This document shows, piece by piece, positions 1-9,200 of a stretch of DNA of 64,000 bases. The notes below the pieces were generated by a model that was not told the origin of the DNA, searched no databases, and worked only from the letters and a program-made list of their open reading frames with translations. A program made the translations under genes and the position numbers. Positions within the stretch are counted from its first letter, which is position 1, and each line of letters begins with the position of its first letter. The stretch is from the NCBI RefSeq assembly GCF_021725675.1, contig NZ_JAKJPO010000015.1, positions 1-64,000 on the forward strand, given 5' to 3'. The DNA is from Marilutibacter chinensis (GTDB taxonomy: Bacteria > Pseudomonadota > Gammaproteobacteria > Xanthomonadales > Xanthomonadaceae).

Positions 1-80
1 TGATGCGCGAGTCGCCGCAGCTCGCCGAGCGGATCGTCGCACGCTGGATCGGCGGTGCCGCACGTTACGCGTCGGCCTGA
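1..80 (+). CDS. C-terminal end of an unidentified protein (partial)
   Basis: Only the last 25 codons are in the window, ending ...GAARYASA with TGA at 78-80. The tail is basic and helical in character and carries no recognisable motif. The glycosylasparaginase gene starts 72 bases later on the same strand with its own operator-like site between, so this gene may belong to the same glycan locus, but no function can be assigned from what is visible. Confidence 0.5.
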   Translation, partial: MRESPQLAERIVARWIGGAARYASA

Positions 81-98
81 GCAGGCGCAGGAATCCGC

Positions 99-114
99 TC
101 TGGATCGATAGAAT
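99..114 (+). promoter_or_regulatory. LacI-type operator (site 1) overlapping a -10 box
   Basis: TCTGG-ATCGAT-AGAAT is an imperfect copy of the palindrome found at six other places in this locus (consensus TTTGGATCGATCCAAA). The sequence TAGAAT at 109-114, a good -10 hexamer, overlaps its right half, so binding would block the promoter of the glycosylasparaginase gene starting at 153. No convincing -35 is seen. Confidence 0.5.
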
Positions 115-152
115 GGCAGGCCGAAAAGCCACTCGACCAAGGATGCTCCCGC

Positions 153-1172
153 ATGACCAGTCGTCGCCGATTCCTGCAGGCCGCCGCGTTGGGTGCTGGC
201 GCCGCCGCTCTGCCGCTGGGTCATCTGGGCGCCGCCGCGCCGACGGCGGTGGGTGGCGCGAGGGTGGTCTCGACCTGGGACTTCGGTGTTGGCGCCAATG
301 CGGCCGCCTGGCGCGTGCTCGGCGCAGGCGGTTCGGCGCTGGATGCGGTCGAGGCCGGCGCGCGCTGGGCCGAGTCCGATCTGTGCAATCCGACCGTCGG
401 CCGCTGCGGCAATCCCGATCGCGACGGCGTGCTGACCCTGGACGCCAGCATCATGGACGGCGATGGCCGCTGCGGCGCGGTCGCCGCGCTCGAGGACATC
501 GCCCATCCGGTTTCGGTCGCCCGTGCGGTGATGGAAAAGACGCCGCACGTGATGCTGGTCGGCGCCGGCGCCCAACAGTTTGCGGTCGCGCAGGGCTTCG
601 AGAAGACGCCGCTACTGACCGACGAGGCGCGCCAAGCCTGGCGCGAATGGCTCGAGACGTCGGAGTACAACCCGCAGATCAACGCCGAGCGGATGCAACG
701 CCCCGGCGACAAGAGCAATCACGACACCCTCGGCATCCTCGCCCTTGATGCCGGCGGCAAGCTGGCTGGCGCCTGCACCACCAGCGGGATGGCCTGGAAG
801 ATGCATGGGCGGGTCGGCGACAGCCCGATCGTCGGTGCTGGTCTGTATGTCGACAACGAAGTCGGCGCCGCGACCGCATCCGGTGTCGGCGAGGAGATGA
901 TCCGCAACGCCGCGAGTTTCCTTGTGGTCGAGCTGATGCGCCAGGGTCGCTCGCCGGCGGACGCCTGCCGGGAGGCGATCGAACGGGTATTGCGCAAACG
1001 GCCGGAGGCCAGCCGCCAACTGCAGGTCTGCTTCCTGGCACTGAGCCGCGACGGCGAGGTCGGCGCGTTCGCGCTGCACGAAGGTTTCGTCTATGCCGTC
1101 CACGATGGCGGTGCCGGGCCGCATGATCGCCTGCGCGACGCAGGTTCGATCTACGAGGCGCAGCAGACGTGA
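153..1172 (+). CDS. Glycosylasparaginase (N4-(beta-N-acetylglucosaminyl)-L-asparaginase), Tat-exported
   Basis: Cleaves the GlcNAc-Asn bond that anchors N-glycans to asparagine, the last step of N-glycoprotein breakdown. The 339-residue product matches the usual length of this Ntn-hydrolase family. A twin-arginine signal (SRRRFLQ, then a hydrophobic stretch) occupies about residues 3-28, so the enzyme is probably periplasmic. The autoprocessing site HDTLG is at 190-194, with Thr192 as the predicted N-terminal nucleophile of the beta subunit. The segment GRVGDSPIVGAG (219-230) fits the substrate-binding loop of the Flavobacterium enzyme. It overlaps the cutC start by GTGA and lies behind a LacI-type operator. 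Family assignment is firm; export by Tat is inferred from the signal. Confidence 0.92.
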   Translation: MTSRRRFLQAAALGAGAAALPLGHLGAAAPTAVGGARVVSTWDFGVGANAAAWRVLGAGGSALDAVEAGARWAESDLCNPTVGRCGNPDRDGVLTLDASIMDGDGRCGAVAALEDIAHPVSVARAVMEKTPHVMLVGAGAQQFAVAQGFEKTPLLTDEARQAWREWLETSEYNPQINAERMQRPGDKSNHDTLGILALDAGGKLAGACTTSGMAWKMHGRVGDSPIVGAGLYVDNEVGAATASGVGEEMIRNAASFLVVELMRQGRSPADACREAIERVLRKRPEASRQLQVCFLALSRDGEVGAFALHEGFVYAVHDGGAGPHDRLRDAGSIYEAQQT

Positions 1173-1918
1173 CCGCCACCGCCCTCCGGGACTCGCCATC
1201 GTTGGAGATCGCCGCGAACTCGCTGGCTTCTGCGCTGGCGGCACAGGCCGGCGGCGCCGACCGCATCGAACTGTGCGAGAACCTCGGCGACGGCGGCTGC
1301 ACGCCGTCCTACGGCACGATCGCGGCGGCGCGCGACCGGTTGCGGATTCCGCTGTATGTGCTGATCCGTCCGCGCGGCGGCGATTTTCTCTACGACGCCG
1401 GCGAATGCGAGGCGATGTGCCGCGATATCGAGGCTTGTGTCCGTCTCGGTTGCGACGGCGTGGTGATCGGTGCGCTGGATGCCGATGGTGACGTCGATCG
1501 GATGGCATGTCGCGAGCTGGTCACCGTGGCTGGCCCGCTTGGAGTGACGTTCCATCGCGCGCTGGACGTTGCCCGTGATCCGTCCGCCGCCCTGGAGGCC
1601 GCGATCGACCTCGGCTGCGAACGGGTGCTGACCTCGGGTGCGAAAGCGTCCGCGCCGGAAGGGGCGGAGACCATCGCCGCACTCGTGCGACAGGCGGCGG
1701 GACGGATCAGGGTGATGGCGGGTGCGGGCGTCGATCCCGGAAACATCGCGCTGCTGCGCGAACGCAGCGGCGCCGATGAGTTCCATGCCTCCGCCGGGGC
1801 GCTGCGACGGTCGGCAATGCGCCACCGCACGCACCTGCCCGGCCTGACGCCGGACTGGCGGCAGAGCGACCGCGATACGGTCGCGGCATTGCGCGACGCG
1901 CTGCGCGCGTCAGCGTGA
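1169..1918 (+). CDS. cutC: CutC family TIM-barrel protein
   Basis: A 249-residue protein with the CutC hallmarks: EIAANSLASALAAQAGGADRIELC near the N-terminus, PLYVLIRPRGGDFLY, GVTFHRALDV and RIRVMAGAGVDPGNI. The family is annotated as copper homeostasis, but that role is weakly supported and the biochemical activity is unsettled. The gene starts with GTG inside the stop of the glycosylasparaginase gene (GTGA overlap), so the two are translationally coupled and share the upstream LacI-type operator. This context points to a task in glycan or amino-sugar catabolism rather than copper handling; that is inference. There is no signal peptide, so it is cytoplasmic. Its 3' end overlaps the convergent beta-mannosidase gene by 9 bases. 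Confidence 0.88.
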   Translation: MTATALRDSPSLEIAANSLASALAAQAGGADRIELCENLGDGGCTPSYGTIAAARDRLRIPLYVLIRPRGGDFLYDAGECEAMCRDIEACVRLGCDGVVIGALDADGDVDRMACRELVTVAGPLGVTFHRALDVARDPSAALEAAIDLGCERVLTSGAKASAPEGAETIAALVRQAAGRIRVMAGAGVDPGNIALLRERSGADEFHASAGALRRSAMRHRTHLPGLTPDWRQSDRDTVAALRDALRASA

Positions 1919-4636
1919 CGGCGGCGGGACCGCGTCCGCCAGCGAGCGCATGGACAGCGCGGTGCGCAGTTCGTCCAGGCTTGCTTTGGACTGCAGCCTG
2001 ACTCTCACGGTCTCGCCCGGCAGCAGGGTCAGTGCGTTGTCGGTCAGCTTGGCATCAAGGTCTCCGAAGTCGATCCATACCGCACGTGCGATCCGTGCGC
2101 TGCGCAGCTCGAGCAGGTAATCGTCGCCGTCGCGGGTCAGCGTTGCCCGCAGATCGGGATTCCCCCAGTCGATGTCCCTCGCGGCGCTGAACCAGACCAC
2201 GCGACGCGACGGCGGCTCGCCTTCGACCTTCAGGTCGAAGGCCGCGGCGGTCGCCGTGGGACTGGCGTCGCCGAGCAGCCCGCCGTCGGTGTACCGTGCG
2301 GCTTCGATCGACGACAGCGGCGGCAGGATCACGATGCGTCGTTCGTCGCGCAACACGTCGCCATCCATGCCGATGACCCGCACGCGCAGTTCGCCCTGCG
2401 ATTCGCGGGTGCGGTCGGAAACCAGGTGCACGCGGGTTTCGCCATCCTTGCGTAGCGCGGCAACGGCGACCGGGGCGAAGAAGCGGCGGGCATGGAACTG
2501 CAGCGCCTTCCAGCGTCCGAACCAGTCGATGCCCGACCACGAGGCGCCGGGCCACACATCATTGAGCTGCCAGTACAGCGTGCCCATGGTGTACGGGCGG
2601 CTCGCGCGGTGATGCAGCGCCGCCAGTTCGATGGCCTCTGCCTGGGTGACCTGGCTCAGATAGATGAAGTCGCCGAAGTCCTCGGGTTCGCCGAATTCCA
2701 TGCGTACGTAGTGCATCAGTCGTTCGTTGCCCTTGCCGGCGAGGAACTTCTGGTGCGCCTCGATCACGGGCGTGTCGATTCCCTGTTCGCTGCGCTTGGC
2801 GAAATAGTCGACCGTGCGCTGCACCGGCCACGCCTGCAGGCCGTACTCGGACATGAAGCGGGGCGTGATGTCGAGATACTTGATCGGCGGATGCGCGGGG
2901 TTGCCCCACACCTCCCAGTAGTGCATGTCGCCGGCGGCGGGCGTGTTCGCAACCTCGGCCAGGTCGTTGCTCGGCGAACTCGGCCAGTACCCGATGCCGC
3001 CGCCTTCCTCTGCGACGACCTTGCGCAGGTCGCGTCCGAACAACTGCACGTAGCCATCCCATACCTTCTGTGCGAACGCCGGCGCGCGCGCCTTCAGGGC
3101 TTGGCCGTAGTCGCCGCCGCCCCAGTACTTCCACGCGATCTCTTCCTCGTTGTTGCCGCACCAGAGCACGATGCTGGGATGATCGCGCAGGCGACGCACC
3201 TGATCGCGTGCCTCGGCGACCACGTTGGCGCGGAATGCGTCGTCGTAGGCGGGCTGCATGCCGCCGCCGAACATGAAATCCTGCCACACCATCAGTCCGA
3301 GCTCGTCGGCGATATCGTAGAACGTGTCGCTCTCATAGTAGCCACCACCCCAGCCGCGGATCATGTTCATGTTGGCGTCCACCGCGGATTGCAGCACGTG
3401 GCGCAACTGCGCATCGGTCACGCGCGGCTGGAACATGTCGAACGGGATGAAATTGGCCCCTTTGGCGAACACCGGAGTGCCGTTGACGACGAAGGCGAAG
3501 CTTTCTCCTTCGTCGTCGCGTTCGCGGCGCAGCTCGACGCTACGCAGTCCGGTGCGCTCGCTGGCACCGGCCACTGTCTTCGGACCTTCGCGGACTTCCA
3601 CGTCGAAGCGGTACAGCGGCTGCGCGCCATAGCCGACCGGGAACCAGCGTTGCGGCTCGTCGATGCTCAACGGTACGGTCACCGTGTTCATACCGGCAGT
3701 CACGTCGACGCGTTGTCTTGCCACTTGCCTGCGCCTGCCGTCGGGCGCGCTCTGCCACAGGCGCAGCTCGTAGTCGCTTGCGCGGGCGGCATCGAGGTCG
3801 ACCTGCACGCTCAGCTCGGCACGTTCGGCGGTGACCTTCTCCTGGCGGATGTGCAGATCGTCGATGCGGACCTCGTTCCAGCTCTGCAACTTCACCGGTC
3901 GCCACACGCCCGCGGTGACGTAGCGCGGACCCCAGTCCCAGCCGTAGTGGTAGCCCGGCTTGCGCACGAAGTTGGCGGTCATCGCGTCGCGCGGTTCGTC
4001 GCCGTAGGGCGAGGGATAGTTGCCGGCGATCTTGTGCGGCATCGCCTGTACGTGCGGCAACATGCGGTTGATCGGCGAGCGCAGCACCACGCGCAACTCG
4101 TTGCCGCCGTCCTGCAACTTGCCCTGTACCGGCACCCGCCAGGTGCGGAAGAAGTTGTCGGCATCGAGGATCCTCTCGCCGTTGAGATAGACCTCGGCGA
4201 AGGTGTCCAGGCCCTCGAACACCAGATCGCTGCGTGCGGCGCCCAGCGCGTCGGCGGGTACGTCGAATCCGGTCCGGTATTCCCAGTCGGCCAGGCCGAT
4301 CCATTGCAGCCCGGCCTCGGATGCGCCGACGTAGGGATCGGGGATCAGGCCGTGGGCGAGCAGGTCGGTGTGGACCGTGCCGGGCACGGTCGCGGCGCGC
4401 CATGCGGCGGTCTCGGGATGCGCCCGTGCCTGGGGACTGGCGGGCAGCTGGCGGAACTGCCAGTCGCGATCGAGGACGACTTCTTCCGGCGAAGCGGCGA
4501 TGGCCGTGGTGGCGGCCAGGGCGAGGGCGAGCCCGGCGAGCAGGCATCGGACAAGCCGGTGCGCGCCCGATCGACGCGGGGCGAGGCGGCGCGGGGCAGG
4601 CGATGCGCGCCCGGAAGCATGGAACGGGTCGGTCAT
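1910..4636 (-). CDS. GH2 beta-mannosidase, exported
   Basis: Removes the beta-1,4-linked mannose of the N-glycan core (or other beta-mannosides). The 908-residue product has a basic N-terminus and a hydrophobic signal segment (about residues 27-48, ending near TAIAAS), then the GH2 jelly-roll (WQFRQLP..., VPGTVHTDLL, WEYRTGFDV), an immunoglobulin-like domain and a TIM barrel. The acid/base glutamate lies in VLWCGNNEEE at roughly residue 495, and the nucleophile is in RFMSEYGLQ at about 595; both are typical of beta-mannosidases, as is the MIRGWGGGYYE motif. Its ATG overlaps the stop of the halogenase gene (ATGA), making it the third gene of the TonB receptor-halogenase-mannosidase operon. Confidence 0.93.
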   Translation of the reverse strand: MTDPFHASGRASPAPRRLAPRRSGAHRLVRCLLAGLALALAATTAIAASPEEVVLDRDWQFRQLPASPQARAHPETAAWRAATVPGTVHTDLLAHGLIPDPYVGASEAGLQWIGLADWEYRTGFDVPADALGAARSDLVFEGLDTFAEVYLNGERILDADNFFRTWRVPVQGKLQDGGNELRVVLRSPINRMLPHVQAMPHKIAGNYPSPYGDEPRDAMTANFVRKPGYHYGWDWGPRYVTAGVWRPVKLQSWNEVRIDDLHIRQEKVTAERAELSVQVDLDAARASDYELRLWQSAPDGRRRQVARQRVDVTAGMNTVTVPLSIDEPQRWFPVGYGAQPLYRFDVEVREGPKTVAGASERTGLRSVELRRERDDEGESFAFVVNGTPVFAKGANFIPFDMFQPRVTDAQLRHVLQSAVDANMNMIRGWGGGYYESDTFYDIADELGLMVWQDFMFGGGMQPAYDDAFRANVVAEARDQVRRLRDHPSIVLWCGNNEEEIAWKYWGGGDYGQALKARAPAFAQKVWDGYVQLFGRDLRKVVAEEGGGIGYWPSSPSNDLAEVANTPAAGDMHYWEVWGNPAHPPIKYLDITPRFMSEYGLQAWPVQRTVDYFAKRSEQGIDTPVIEAHQKFLAGKGNERLMHYVRMEFGEPEDFGDFIYLSQVTQAEAIELAALHHRASRPYTMGTLYWQLNDVWPGASWSGIDWFGRWKALQFHARRFFAPVAVAALRKDGETRVHLVSDRTRESQGELRVRVIGMDGDVLRDERRIVILPPLSSIEAARYTDGGLLGDASPTATAAAFDLKVEGEPPSRRVVWFSAARDIDWGNPDLRATLTRDGDDYLLELRSARIARAVWIDFGDLDAKLTDNALTLLPGETVRVRLQSKASLDELRTALSMRSLADAVPPPSR

Positions 4637-6165
4637 GGATTCGGCGCCTTGCAGTACTGGTCGATGAAATCCTGGTGGCTGGGCATCGCGCCGACGCAGT
4701 TGGCGATCACCTGGCGCACGCGCTCGACGTGCCTGACCAGGTCGTCCTCGGGCATCTCGTCGACGATCGGGTGGTAGCCGCGTGGCACGATGCGCTGGCC
4801 GAGCATCACCTGTACCCAGCTCGGCAGCGCGAAGAAGTCCTCGCCATTGCGGAAGTAGCGGCCGTCGCTGCGGAACAGGTCGATGGCCTCGCGCAAGGTG
4901 TCCGGGATCGACATCGTGCGGCAGTAGTCCCAGAACGGAGTGTCGTCACGCTCAGTCGCGTTGTAGTGCAGGATCAGGAAGTCGCGGGTACGCTCGTATT
5001 CGAACGCGGACTCGCGGTTGAAACGTTCGGCCAGCAGCGGGTCGAAATCGCGGCTGGGGAACAGGCCAAGCAGACGGCCGAGGCCGGACTGGACCAGGTA
5101 GATGCTGGTCGACTCCAGCGGCTCCAGGAAGCCGCTGGCCAGGCCCAGCGCGACCACGTTCCTGTTCCAGAGCTTCCTGCGCATGCCGGTGGTGAAGCGC
5201 AGCGGGCGTGGGTCCGCGAGCGGCTTGCCGTCGAGGTTCGCCAGCAGGGTCGAGGCCGCCTCGTCGTCGCCGAGATGGCTGCTCGAGTAGACGTAGCCGT
5301 TGCCGACGCGGTGCTGCAGCGGGATGCGCCACTGCCAGCCCGCCTTCAGCGCGGTCGACCGCGTGTAGGGTGTCGGCGGAGCGACGACTTCGCAGGGTAC
5401 GGCCATCGCCCTGTCGCAAGGCAGCCAGTGGGTCCAGTCGACGTAGCCGGTCTTCAATGCCTGCTCGATCAGCAGGCCACGGAAGCCCGAGCAGTCGATG
5501 AACAGCTCGCCCTCGATGCGTTCGCCGCTTTCCATCACGACCGCTTCGATGAATCCGTCTTCCGCGCGCTGGACCACGTCGACGATCCTGCCTTCAGTGC
5601 GCTTCACGCCGCGCCTTTCCGAAAGAGTGCGCAGGAAGCGCGCGTACAGGCCGGCATCGAAGTGGTAGGCGTAGGCGATGTCGGACAGCGGCGAATCCGC
5701 AGGCGCATTGCCCGGGCTGACCATGAACCTGTCCTGCGGCGCGGCCACGGTCTGCAGCGAGTAGGCGCCGATGTCGGCCGCGCGTCCGGCGAGGAACAGC
5801 TTCAGCCAGAACTGGTGGAACGGCAGTGGGCCGATGCCCTGGCCGATCCTGCCGAAGCCGTGGATGTAGCTGTCGCCAAGGCGGCCCCAGTTCCTGAACT
5901 CGATGCCGAGCTTGAACGTGCCGCGGGTATGGGTGACGAAGTCGACCTCCTTGATCCCCAGCATCTCGCTGTTGAAGGTCTTCATGTGGGGGACGCTGGC
6001 CTCGCCCACGCCGACGATGCCGATCTCCTCGGATTCGACCAGGCGGATGGAGGCGCCCTTTCCCAGGTAGGTGGCCAGCGTTGCCGCGGCCATCCAGCCG
6101 GCGCTGCCGCCGCCTACGACGACCACGTTCCTGATCCGGTTGTCGCTGCTCACTGCATACCCCAT
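4633..6165 (-). CDS. Flavin-dependent (tryptophan-type) halogenase
   Basis: A 510-residue FAD-dependent halogenase. The dinucleotide-binding GGGSAGW motif is at about residues 18-24. The conserved GEASVPH segment, the lysine of TFKLGIEFRNW (equivalent to the catalytic lysine of PrnA/RebH), the halogenase signature WQWRIP and the glutamate of FLEPLEST are all present, so the enzyme should be active in forming and using hypohalous acid. It sits between a TonB receptor and a beta-mannosidase and overlaps the latter by ATGA. Homologues next to TonB receptors are common in Xanthomonas and Caulobacter, but their natural substrate is not known; a link to glycan or siderophore-like ligand processing is guesswork. 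Confidence 0.9.
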   Translation of the reverse strand: MGYAVSSDNRIRNVVVVGGGSAGWMAAATLATYLGKGASIRLVESEEIGIVGVGEASVPHMKTFNSEMLGIKEVDFVTHTRGTFKLGIEFRNWGRLGDSYIHGFGRIGQGIGPLPFHQFWLKLFLAGRAADIGAYSLQTVAAPQDRFMVSPGNAPADSPLSDIAYAYHFDAGLYARFLRTLSERRGVKRTEGRIVDVVQRAEDGFIEAVVMESGERIEGELFIDCSGFRGLLIEQALKTGYVDWTHWLPCDRAMAVPCEVVAPPTPYTRSTALKAGWQWRIPLQHRVGNGYVYSSSHLGDDEAASTLLANLDGKPLADPRPLRFTTGMRRKLWNRNVVALGLASGFLEPLESTSIYLVQSGLGRLLGLFPSRDFDPLLAERFNRESAFEYERTRDFLILHYNATERDDTPFWDYCRTMSIPDTLREAIDLFRSDGRYFRNGEDFFALPSWVQVMLGQRIVPRGYHPIVDEMPEDDLVRHVERVRQVIANCVGAMPSHQDFIDQYCKAPNP

Positions 6166-6197
6166 AGAAAGAGACCGGCAGACGCCGGCCGACGGTA

Positions 6198-6225
6198 CCC
6201 CCTCGTGCCGCCGGGCACGAGGGGG
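6198..6225 (-). other. Perfect intercistronic hairpin between the TonB receptor and halogenase genes
   Basis: Twelve-base arms at 6198-6209 and 6214-6225 pair perfectly around a 4-base GCCG loop. It lies 8 bases past the TonB receptor stop and 33 bases before the halogenase start in the transcribed direction. No T-run follows on the minus strand, so it looks like an mRNA-stabilising or processing hairpin that would favour receptor over halogenase expression rather than a full terminator. Confidence 0.7.
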
Positions 6226-6232
6226 CGGGGGG

Positions 6233-9200
6233 TCAGAACTTGTAGGTCAGGCCGAGGTATGCGACGCGGCCAGCGTAGCCGTTGGAGTAGAAGCGGTCCT
6301 TGGTGTCGTTGCCCAGATGGGAGCGCGTCTCCTCCTTGGTCAGGTTCAGCACCGAAGCGCTCAGGCTCAGCGCCGGGGTGATGTTGTACGCAGCGTTCAG
6401 GTCGATCTGCTGGTACGGCTCCTGGTAGACGTTCAAGCCGTTCACCAACCCTTGCACCACCTCGCCGCGACGGTTGTACGAAGCGCGCAGCAAGAGCTTG
6501 TCGTTCTCGTAGAACACGGTGAAGTTGGTCTGGTTCTTCGCGCTGCCCACCAGCGGGGACTCGCCGAGCTTGGTGCCGTCCTCGAGGACGATGGCCGCTT
6601 CGTTGGTGTCGTTGTAGGTGTAGTTGAACTGGAAGCCCAGGCCGAGATCCAGCGTGTGCTGGGCATACAGCTCGACGCCCTGCGAAACACCATCGCGGCC
6701 ACCGGCATCGGTCCGATAGTTCTGCACCGTCACGGTCTCGCCGTTGACGACCATGTCCACGTCGTTCACGACCGGCACCGCGAAGTTGCTGACGTTCTTG
6801 CGGAACAGGCCCAGGCCCAGGACCGAACCCGGCTGGAAGTACCATTCCACGCCCAGGTCGTACTGTTCGGCTTCGTATGGCTCCAGCCTCTTGTTGCTGC
6901 CGCTGCCGTACCAGCCCTGCTCGCTCGCGCCACCGGTCAGGCGGCGATCGTTGATGTACTCGGGACTGAAGTACTCCAGGCTGCCCGGACTGGCGATGGC
7001 ACCGTAGCTCGGGCGCGAGATCACCTTGGAGGCGGCGGCGCGCAGCACCAGGTCGTAGGTCAGCTCGTAGGCCAGGTTGAAGCTCGGCAGCACGTCCGTG
7101 TAAGTGCGGTCGAGCGCGGCGACCTCGTAGGTTTCGGTTCGCGCCAGGCTGTCCGAGAGCCTCCAGTACCCCTCGCTGCCGCAGTAGGTGTCGGCGGGCG
7201 CGCCGCCCGGCGCGGGGTCGTTCTGCTGACAGGCCAGCGGATTGCCGTCGGCGCCGTCGTAGAAGTAGTCGTTGTAGGAGGTGACCTTGTCGGTCGAGTC
7301 GGCATGCTGCTCGGTGCTGGCGAAGCGCAGGCCAATGTTGCCGCGCAGCCGATCGGTGCGGAAGTTGGCTTGCAGGTAGGCCGAGTAGATCGTTTCGTCG
7401 ACGTTGTAGACGAAGTTCGGCTCCTCGCGGGTCTGCTGCGCGCCGTAGGTGCTGTTCAGATAGGCGATGTAGGCCGGGAAGTTGATCGCCGGGTAGGCGC
7501 TGGCATTGATGCCGCCCGCGAGGTTGCCCAACGAATACAGGAAGTCCGGCGAGAACTGGGTGGCGAGGTCGTTGCAGCGACCGTTCCAGTAGCGGTTGTC
7601 GTAGTCGCCCGGATCGGTGCCCGGGCACACCCAGTAGCTGTTGCCGGTGCTGCGGTGGATACCGCCCTCCCGGCCCTTGATGCCGAACTGGATCGAATCC
7701 AGGAAGTCGCTGTCGAAGCGCCAGGTGGTGTCGACCTGGGCGTACTTCTGCTCGTCGCTGTTGCGGGTCCAGGACGAACCGGTCGAGCCGAGATCGACCT
7801 GCAGGATGCCGTCCCGCAGGTTCTGCATCAGTTCCGGCGAGAAGGTCATGGTCGGCGTGCCGGTCAGGTCCCACGAACTGGCGTAGTTGCCGTTGGTCCA
7901 GCTGCCGTCCGCATTCTGGCGGCGGGGCTTGATCGGCAGCGAGAACTGGAGTTCCGGACCGCCCTTGGCCCAGGTGCGGCCGACCTTGAAGGAGACGTCG
8001 AAGTCCTCGCCGCGCCACTCGCCGCCGAAATCGAAGCTCTGCGAGCGGGACTTCTCGATGTTGTAGCTGCCGGTGATCTGTGGCGTCGGCACGGTGCAGT
8101 CGTCCGGACCCCAACCGCCCGGAGCCATGCCGGCTGCGGCGGCTTCGTCCTCGCTGCAGTAGTACGCCTTGTCCGGATGCAGGCTGTAGTCCGCGCCGGT
8201 GACGATGGTGCCGCTGGGGTCGAAGGTCAGGCCGTCGAGCAGGCGGCCGCCGGGCCAGTTGCCGTCGCCGTGATAGCGGGCGATGTTCCACTCCGGAACT
8301 TTCAGCGTGTTGGTCTGCGAGTCCTGCGACAGGTCGAAACGGAAGTAGTTCGCGGTCAGTGTCAGGTTGTCGGTCGGCCTGAACTGCAAGGTCAGCTGGC
8401 CACCCTTGCGCTCGCGCTCTTCTTCGAGCACGTCCAGGTTGACCGAGGTCGGCATCATGAAGCCGGTGTAGTAGTTGCCGTTCTGGTCGTGGAAGCCCGT
8501 ACCGCCCCACCAGTTCGAATTGAAATCGGAGGGCCGACCGTTGACGTCGACCGCGGTGCCGCCTTCATCGCGACCGTACCACTGCCAGTTTTCGGTGCTG
8601 GCGCCCATGGTGCGCGTAGTGCGCTTCTGCTGGGTGTAGCCGACGAAGACGCCGAAGCGGTCCTCCGCGTCGTGCCACGAATACGAGCCCGAGAACTGGC
8701 CGTCGGTCTTATCGGTGGTGTCGGCACGGGTGCCTTCGACGGAAACGAAACCGGTATTCGATTCCATGTCCAGCGGACGGCGGGTGTGCAGGATCACGGT
8801 GCCGCCGACGCCGCCTTCGTCGATGCGCGCTTCCGGCGTCTTGAACAGCTCGGCGCCGGACAGCATGTTCGACGGCAGCAGCATGTAGTTGAACGAACGG
8901 GTCGGGTCGCCGTTGGATTCGGCCGTGGCGATGTAGTTGCCGTTCAACTGGGTCAGGGTCAGATCCGGGCGCAGACCACGGACACTGACGCTCTTGCCTT
9001 CGCCGCCGTCGCGGCTGACGACCACGCCCGGCACGCGCTGCAGCGCGTCGGCCACGTTCTTGTCGGGAAACTTGCCCACGTCCTCGGCGGTGATGACCTC
9101 GACGATCGCGTTGGCGTTGCGCTTCTGCTCCAGGCTTTCCTCGATCGCGTAGCGGTAGCCGGTGACGACGACCGCATCGAGGTCGGTGGCCGCGTCGGGT

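Noticed and set aside
2492..4777. Long plus-strand open frame of about 760 codons opposite the beta-mannosidase gene
   Set aside because: Shadow frame caused by high GC; composition is not protein-like and it lies antisense to a clear GH2 enzyme.
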